Shown here: in pieces, positions 5,766 through 9,408 of the stretch
How the letters are laid out: the number at the start of each line of letters is the position of its first letter
How positions within the stretch are numbered: the first letter of the stretch is position 1
DNA from: Selenomonadaceae bacterium
GTDB lineage: Bacteria > Bacillota > Negativicutes > Selenomonadales > Selenomonadaceae
Length of the DNA: 9,408 nucleotides
Direction: 5' to 3'
NCBI GenBank assembly: GCA_017453765.1
Contig: JAFTEG010000423.1
Location: 1-9,408 of the forward strand
Notes under the pieces: model-generated
Databases searched by the model: none
Seen by the model: the letters and a program-made list of their open reading frames with translations, nothing else
Told to the model about the DNA's origin: nothing
Program-made: the position numbers and the translations under genes

Positions 5766-6962
5766 TCAATCAAATACATGCCCCATTTTAGTTTTTTTAA
5801 CCGTCAAATAATTTTTATCAAACTTCGTCGGCGCAACAATAATCGGTACGCGCTCGGTAATGGTTAAGCCGTGTCCTTCCAAGCCTGCGCGTTTGGCGGG
5901 ATTGTTCGTCAAAAGTCGGATTGACGTTAAGCCTAAGTCAACCAAAATCTGTGCGCCTATGCCGTAGTCGCGAAGGTCGGGTTTAAAGCCCAAAAGTACG
6001 TTCGCCTCAACGGTATCCTTGCCGCCGTCTTGCAACTCGTAAGCACGCATTTTGTTGGCAAGACCAATGCCGCGTCCTTCCTGCCGCATATAAAGCAACA
6101 CGCCCTGCCCTTCCTTTTCAATGCGTTTAAGCGCCGTTGCAAGTTGATCGCCGCAATCACAGCGCAGAGAACCTAAGGCGTCACCGGTCAAGCACTCGGA
6201 ATGTACGCGAACCAAAACATTTTCTTTACCTGCCACGTCGCCTTTCACTACGGCAAGGTGACATTTACCGTCCAACGTGCTTTCATACGCCTTCAATCTG
6301 AAATGCCCGTACTTGCTGGGAAAATCCGCTTCGGCAATTTTGCGTACAAATTTTTCAGTGTGCTTGCGATATTCGATAAGTGAACGAACCGTGATAATGT
6401 TTAAGTCGTGACGCTCGGCAAATTCTTTCAGCTTGTCAGTGCGCATCATATGCCCATCGTCATCCATAATTTCACAGCACAAACCGGCGGGATAAAAGCC
6501 TGCAAGCCGCGCTAAATCCGTAGTCGTTTCCGTGTGCCCTGCGCGCCGCAGTACGCCGCCTTCTACCGAGCGAAGGGGAAAGACGTGACCGGGACGGCGA
6601 AAACTTGACGCCTTAGCATTTTTGTCCAGCAAAAGTTTTATCGTGCGGCAACGTTCATACGCCGAAATGCCTGTCTCCGTGTCGTAAGCGTCAATCGACA
6701 CCGTGAACGCCGTCTCGTGATTGTCGGTGTTATTCGTCACCATTTGGCTTATATTGAGTTCATCAAGGCGCTTGCCGTCAATCGGCGTGCAGATTAAACC
6801 CTTTGCATACGTCGCCATAAAATTTATAATCTCCGGCGTAACCGTCTCCGCCGCGCAGATTAAATCGCCTTCGTTTTCGCGGTCTTCGTCGTCAATTACA
6901 ACTATCATCTTACCGCGTTTAATGTCGTCTATCGCTTGTTCAATCGTTGCAAATTCTTTCAT
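5766..6962 (-). CDS. ribBA: Bifunctional RibBA: DHBP synthase / GTP cyclohydrolase II
   Basis: A 398-residue cytosolic fusion catalysing both entry steps of riboflavin synthesis. The RibB half (about 1-200) makes 3,4-dihydroxy-2-butanone 4-phosphate from ribulose 5-phosphate. It shows [10 protein letters not shown] (24-33, the acidic metal-binding loop), [11 protein letters not shown] (94-104), RRPGHVFPL (122-130), [14 protein letters not shown] (142-155) and CCEIMDDDG (162-170). The RibA half (about 205-398) opens GTP to the pyrimidine precursor. It shows [15 protein letters not shown] (251-265) and RCDCG (267-271) with the three zinc cysteines C257, C268 and C270, RQEGRGIGL (293-301), and [15 protein letters not shown] (351-365). 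All key residues are present in both halves, so both activities are expected. ATG at 6962 has an ideal GGAGG 7 nt upstream. It starts 13 nt after ribE ends, with its ribosome site right behind the ribE stop, indicating a two-gene operon under the FMN riboswitch. Confidence 0.97.
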   Translation of the reverse strand: MKEFATIEQAIDDIKRGKMIVVIDDEDRENEGDLICAAETVTPEIINFMATYAKGLICTPIDGKRLDELNISQMVTNNTDNHETAFTVSIDAYDTETGISAYERCRTIKLLLDKNAKASSFRRPGHVFPLRSVEGGVLRRAGHTETTTDLARLAGFYPAGLCCEIMDDDGHMMRTDKLKEFAERHDLNIITVRSLIEYRKHTEKFVRKIAEADFPSKYGHFRLKAYESTLDGKCHLAVVKGDVAGKENVLVRVHSECLTGDALGSLRCDCGDQLATALKRIEKEGQGVLLYMRQEGRGIGLANKMRAYELQDGGKDTVEANVLLGFKPDLRDYGIGAQILVDLGLTSIRLLTNNPAKRAGLEGHGLTITERVPIIVAPTKFDKNYLTVKKTKMGHVFD

Positions 6963-6975
6963 GTAATTACCTCCG

Positions 6976-7602
6976 TTAAAAGCCGTTCTGCGCCAAAACT
7001 TCTCTTGTCAATTCAATCGGCGCCTGCTTGTAGTGTAAAAGGCGGTCAATGTACTTTGCCAAAATGTCAGTTTCAATATTGACGAGTGAACCGACGCGCT
7101 TAAATTTAAAATTCGTGACGGTCAAAGTATGCGGAATCATCGACACGCAAAATTTATCCGACGTCGCGTCGACTACGGTCAAGCTTATGCCGTCCAGCGC
7201 CACCGAGCCTTTAGCGGCAATTTGGCGCAGAATGTTTGACTGCGCGGCTACGTCGATAAATACCGCGTTGCCTTCGGGACGTATGCTTAAAATTTTGCCC
7301 GTGCCGTCAATGTGTCCGCTTACAATATGTCCGCCGAATCTGTCACCGATTTTCAACGCGCGTTCCAAATTCACCGCGCCGCCTTGTTGCAATTCGTCCA
7401 ATGAAGTTTTGCGCACCGTCTCCGGCATTACGTCAGCCGCAAAAAAATTCGGCACGAAATCTGTTACCGTCAAGCAAATTCCATTCACAGAAATGCTGTC
7501 GCCAATTTCAACGTCGCTTAAAACCTTCGCGCAGGTAATTTCAATGCGTCCGCCGTTAAAGTTTTTCAACTTGCCGACCTCTTCAATAATTCCCGTAAAC
7601 AT
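6976..7602 (-). CDS. ribE: Riboflavin synthase alpha subunit
   Basis: A 208-residue enzyme (called ribE in Bacillus, ribC in E. coli) that dismutates two 6,7-dimethyl-8-ribityllumazine molecules into riboflavin and the pyrimidine precursor; normally a homotrimer. Two tandem lumazine-binding beta-barrel domains are visible: residues 1-95 with [10 protein letters not shown] (1-10) and [14 protein letters not shown] (36-49), and 96-190 with [10 protein letters not shown] (95-104), [16 protein letters not shown] (131-146) and [10 protein letters not shown] (156-165). The ATG at 7602 is chosen because the family begins MFTGIIE and AAGGGG lies about 8 nt upstream. A TTG at 7629 is in frame but would add residues not found in the family. 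It is the first gene after the FMN riboswitch; Bacillus has ribD ahead of ribE and ribH after ribBA, neither of which is here. Confidence 0.96.
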   Translation of the reverse strand: MFTGIIEEVGKLKNFNGGRIEITCAKVLSDVEIGDSISVNGICLTVTDFVPNFFAADVMPETVRKTSLDELQQGGAVNLERALKIGDRFGGHIVSGHIDGTGKILSIRPEGNAVFIDVAAQSNILRQIAAKGSVALDGISLTVVDATSDKFCVSMIPHTLTVTNFKFKRVGSLVNIETDILAKYIDRLLHYKQAPIELTREVLAQNGF

Positions 7603-7630
7603 TTTCAACGCCCCTTTGAAATTAATCAAT

Positions 7631-7669
7631 CTAAACTTTAAAATTTTATACAGCTAAACTTTAAAATTT
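7631..7669 (-). repeat. 16-bp direct repeat around the second rib promoter
   Basis: CTAAACTTTAAAATTT (plus strand) occurs exactly at 7631-7646 and 7654-7669, 23 bp apart. A TCAATCTAAA block recurs at 7626-7635 and 7671-7680. The two copies cover the -10 region and the spacer of the candidate promoter at 7645-7674. Two identical AT-rich sites about two helical turns apart could be a regulator site, or simply a local duplication. Confidence 0.6.
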
Positions 7670-7674
7670 GTCAA
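7645..7674 (-). promoter_or_regulatory. Candidate second ribE promoter, downstream of the riboswitch terminator
   Basis: On the minus strand a perfect TTGACA (7674-7669) is followed after 18 bp by TATAAA (7650-7645; 5/6). The start would fall near 7638, giving a leader of about 36 nt that carries only the ribE ribosome site. The -35 box lies a few bases after the T-run of the riboswitch terminator, so transcripts from here would skip FMN control. Confidence 0.55.
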
Positions 7675-7677
7675 TCT

Positions 7678-7705
7678 AAAAAGCCCTAAGCAAAACGCTC
7701 AGGGC
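7678..7705 (-). terminator. Rho-independent terminator of the FMN riboswitch
   Basis: On the minus strand, GCCCTGAGC (7705-7697) pairs with GCTTAGGGC (7691-7683) in a 9-bp stem with one G-U, a 5-nt loop, and a following run of five T (7682-7678). It lies between the aptamer and ribE, the position expected for an FMN-induced attenuator. The first 8 bases of the stem can alternatively pair with CTTGGGGC in the aptamer (7854-7847; 8 pairs, two of them wobble), a plausible antiterminator; this alternative pairing is inference. Confidence 0.88.
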
Positions 7706-7729
7706 AATTAATTTTCTCTCAATTAATTT

Positions 7730-7864
7730 ACGTAAAACTTTTTCTCATCCGGACTTTTACCGTCGGTATCGGAATTGCGCCGAATCAACCAAAACTTTTA
7801 AATGTTCGGTTCGCGGACTGTTACCGCCGGTGAGGAATTTCACCTCGCCCCAAGAGTTTTACGT
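7730..7864 (-). promoter_or_regulatory. FMN riboswitch (RFN element)
   Basis: The minus strand shows the conserved RFN core in order: GGGGCGAGGTGAAATTCC, then TCACCGGCGGTAACAGTCC, GCGAACC, and at the 3' side GATACCGACGGTAAAAGTCC followed by GGATGAGA. The ends close with a perfect 10-bp P1 stem, 7864-7855 with 7739-7730 (ACGTAAAACT / AGTTTTACGT). It binds FMN, and the terminator 24 nt downstream indicates control by premature termination: high FMN stops transcription before ribE-ribBA. Transcription from the promoter at 7869-7897 would begin almost exactly at the base of P1. Confidence 0.96.
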
Positions 7865-7868
7865 TGCA

Positions 7869-7897
7869 AGAATAACATTATTGTTTTACTTTGTCAA
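7869..7897 (-). promoter_or_regulatory. Sigma-A promoter of the riboswitch-controlled rib operon
   Basis: On the minus strand, TTGACA (7897-7892, perfect) and TATTCT (7874-7869, 4/6) are separated by 17 bp. The predicted start at about 7862-7864 coincides with the first base of riboswitch stem P1. It lies right after the repeat array that follows flgE, so the rib operon is independent of flgE transcription. Confidence 0.75.
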
Positions 7898-7900
7898 TGA

Positions 7901-7959
7901 TTAGCTTTCAGCTAGCCACTATCGATCCATCAACTATCGATCTATCGATCTAGCAACTA
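7901..7959 (-). repeat. TAG-rich 7/8-bp repeat array starting at the flgE stop codon
   Basis: Read on the minus strand from the flgE stop (7959-7957), eight units fill 59 bp: TAGTTGC, TAGATCGA twice, TAGTTGA, TGGATCGA, TAGTGGC, then weaker TAGCTGA and AAGCTAA. The TAG stop is the first three bases of unit one. An 18-bp stretch (TAGTTGCTAGATCGATAG) is identical to 4344-4361 in the array behind flhG. The rib promoter -35 box begins 4 bases after the array. It contains three GATC sites. Confidence 0.85.
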
Positions 7960-9408
7960 TCTCTTCATGTTGACGATCGTTTCAAGCATTTCATCGCCTA
8001 CGGTGATAACCTTTGAATTAGACTGGAAACCGCGTTGCGTGATAATCATATCAACCAATTCAGACGCCAGCTCGACGTTCGACATTTCCAACGCCGAAGG
8101 CGTGAACGAATAGCCGAAGTCGCTTACCGTACCTACACGCGCATTGCCGGAGTTGTTGGACTGCTGATAAAGGCTTGTACCTGTCTTTGTAAGACCGCCG
8201 GGGTTTGAGAATTGCGCTACCGCTATCTGAGCCTCTGTCATAATTATGCCGTTCGTGTAAGTTCCCGTGATAACGCCGCTCACGTCAACCGATACGCTGT
8301 TCAAAAGTCCAAGCGAATTGCCGTCCGTCGTAGGATACAGCGTGTTACTGCCGGAAAATTGCGTAACGTCATTGAAGTCAACCGCTACCGTCGTAACTTC
8401 TGCGCCGTTGCCGTTGCCGTAGTCAAGGTACAAGCTCGCGCCGCTGGTTCGTGCAGTATCAATCGCGCCAAGTGTTGTAAAGTACATATCGGCTTTATCG
8501 GTAGTAATTACTTCTGTAGGCGGATCGGTGTTGTCATCTTCCGTAACTTGACGATTCAAATAAATTTCTGTAGTAGTGCCGTCTTTTTCTTGCTGAGTTA
8601 CTTGAGTTTGATAGCCTTTTTGTCCTGCGGTAGGTGCAATGTAAGTACGCCACGCGTTACCTGTCGTACCCGCTGCTTTGTCGGTCAGTAGCGTGACGGT
8701 ATGCATATTGCCCTGCGCGTCGTAAATGGTTGAAACGGTCGTGACTGGGACACTACACCCCAATTCATAAAAGCCGCTTGACACTTTTAAGGTTGAACCG
8801 TCGCTTAGAGTTAGTGTCGCGGCAATGACGTTTGTGCCGTCAACATTTACCGATTGCGCCATCATATAATCCGTATTGTCTGGTATGACGGTATCAGACT
8901 CACCTGCGGCAGGCTGGGCAGTCGAAGACCAATCTATCACGCCGGTTTGAGGATCATAGTCAAGATCTTCCGTGTCAAGTAATTTGTAAAGAGTGAAAGC
9001 ACCTGTTGTAAAGTGATAGGTCGCTGTGTCACTTTGAACACCAACTGTAGCATTTTCATTACCATGATATGAAACGGATGAAAAGTCTACACTTGCAATG
9101 GTTTTTGTAGCGGTACGCGATGGAGTAGTTGCATCGCCTGCTGTAATAGGTACTACTCTGTTTGCACCTACGCGGAAAGTTTCACCGGCAACAGTATCTG
9201 AAGAAGCATAATGATAAACATTAGTAGGAACAGTTGCACCTTCCGGCAAAGTATCTGTATACGCACCATAAGCTGCATCTCTTAATTCATCCTTCGTACC
9301 GACAAATTCAATCGATCCGTCTGTATAAGTAATCATCATTGACGTAACTGCTTGGTCGTTGGCAACGGAAGAAGAGTCGCCGGTAGGGTCGCCGGTGTAG
9401 GTAATGCC
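7957..9408 (-). CDS. flgE: Flagellar hook protein FlgE, C-terminal part (cut by window edge)
   Basis: 483 residues are visible and the frame is open to the right edge, so the N-terminus is missing; ATG codons near 9339 are internal, since 23 further codons precede them in frame. The last 80 residues are the standard FlgE/rod-hook C-terminus: NPGGLTKTGTSLYQQS, then SNVELASELVDMIITQRGFQSNSK, ending VGDEMLETIVNMKR, which forms the D0 coiled-coil in the hook core. Upstream, VDFNDVTQFSGSN through SVDVSGVITGTYTNG fits the hook D1/D2 region. The rest is a Thr/Asp/Gly-rich outer domain that varies between species. The protein is exported by the flagellar type III apparatus and polymerises into the hook joining rod and filament. 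FlgE rather than FlgF or FlgG is favoured by the large size. The 5' half of the visible part is lower in GC than the 3' half. Confidence 0.9.
   Translation of the reverse strand, partial: GITYTGDPTGDSSSVANDQAVTSMMITYTDGSIEFVGTKDELRDAAYGAYTDTLPEGATVPTNVYHYASSDTVAGETFRVGANRVVPITAGDATTPSRTATKTIASVDFSSVSYHGNENATVGVQSDTATYHFTTGAFTLYKLLDTEDLDYDPQTGVIDWSSTAQPAAGESDTVIPDNTDYMMAQSVNVDGTNVIAATLTLSDGSTLKVSSGFYELGCSVPVTTVSTIYDAQGNMHTVTLLTDKAAGTTGNAWRTYIAPTAGQKGYQTQVTQQEKDGTTTEIYLNRQVTEDDNTDPPTEVITTDKADMYFTTLGAIDTARTSGASLYLDYGNGNGAEVTTVAVDFNDVTQFSGSNTLYPTTDGNSLGLLNSVSVDVSGVITGTYTNGIIMTEAQIAVAQFSNPGGLTKTGTSLYQQSNNSGNARVGTVSDFGYSFTPSALEMSNVELASELVDMIITQRGFQSNSKVITVGDEMLETIVNMKR

Noticed and set aside
7049..7657. 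202-codon plus-strand open frame opposite ribE
   Set aside because: It is antisense to a gene with complete riboflavin synthase motifs, has no ribosome site or family features, and its length follows from the codon bias of ribE.
8212..8691. 159-codon plus-strand open frame opposite flgE
   Set aside because: Antisense shadow of a clear hook-protein frame; Arg/Val/Cys-rich translation without recognisable domains.

Overview
The window looks like a chromosomal segment of a Gram-positive-lineage bacterium with an outer membrane, most likely a member of the Negativicutes (Selenomonas-type Firmicutes). This is an inference from a combination of genes: an LPS-type GT9 (heptosyltransferase-like) glycosyltransferase, Bacillus-style FlhF and FlhG (FlhG keeps the N-terminal DQAxxLR motif), a bifunctional RibBA under an FMN riboswitch, and a methionine aminopeptidase with an N-terminal SEC-C zinc motif. 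Base composition is intermediate, and TTG starts are used for at least two genes.

Layout, left to right. (1) Positions 57-1379 (+) encode the GT9 glycosyltransferase. (2) flhF (1557-3452) and flhG (3483-4334), both +, form a two-gene unit for flagellar placement and number; FlhF carries a long acidic hexapeptide repeat insertion. (3) A convergent intergenic region (4335-4707) has two inverted TAG-rich arrays flanking a hairpin-rich element. (4) On the minus strand, map (about 4708-5580) has its own promoter and a tandem-repeat leader. (5) On the minus strand, an FMN-riboswitch-controlled ribE-ribBA operon (7602-5766) has a promoter, riboswitch and intrinsic terminator, plus what looks like a second promoter after the terminator. 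(6) On the minus strand, the 3' part of a flagellar hook gene, flgE (7957 to the right edge), is cut by the window.

How the genes relate. flhF, flhG and flgE belong to flagellar assembly. ribE and ribBA make riboflavin from ribulose 5-phosphate and GTP but need RibD and RibH, which are not here. map is housekeeping. The GT9 enzyme probably builds LPS core or another surface glycan.

The genes themselves belong to well-known families, and I see no new defence, mobile or metabolic system. The least explained material is intergenic. Arrays of 7- and 8-bp units sit at the 3' ends of four transcription units (GT9, flhFG, map, flgE). In each case the gene's own stop codon lies inside the first units of the array, while the intra-operon gaps (flhF-flhG, ribE-ribBA) have none. 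These arrays, the hairpin element between flhG and map, the FlhF repeat and the riboswitch-bypass promoter are the points most worth a second look.
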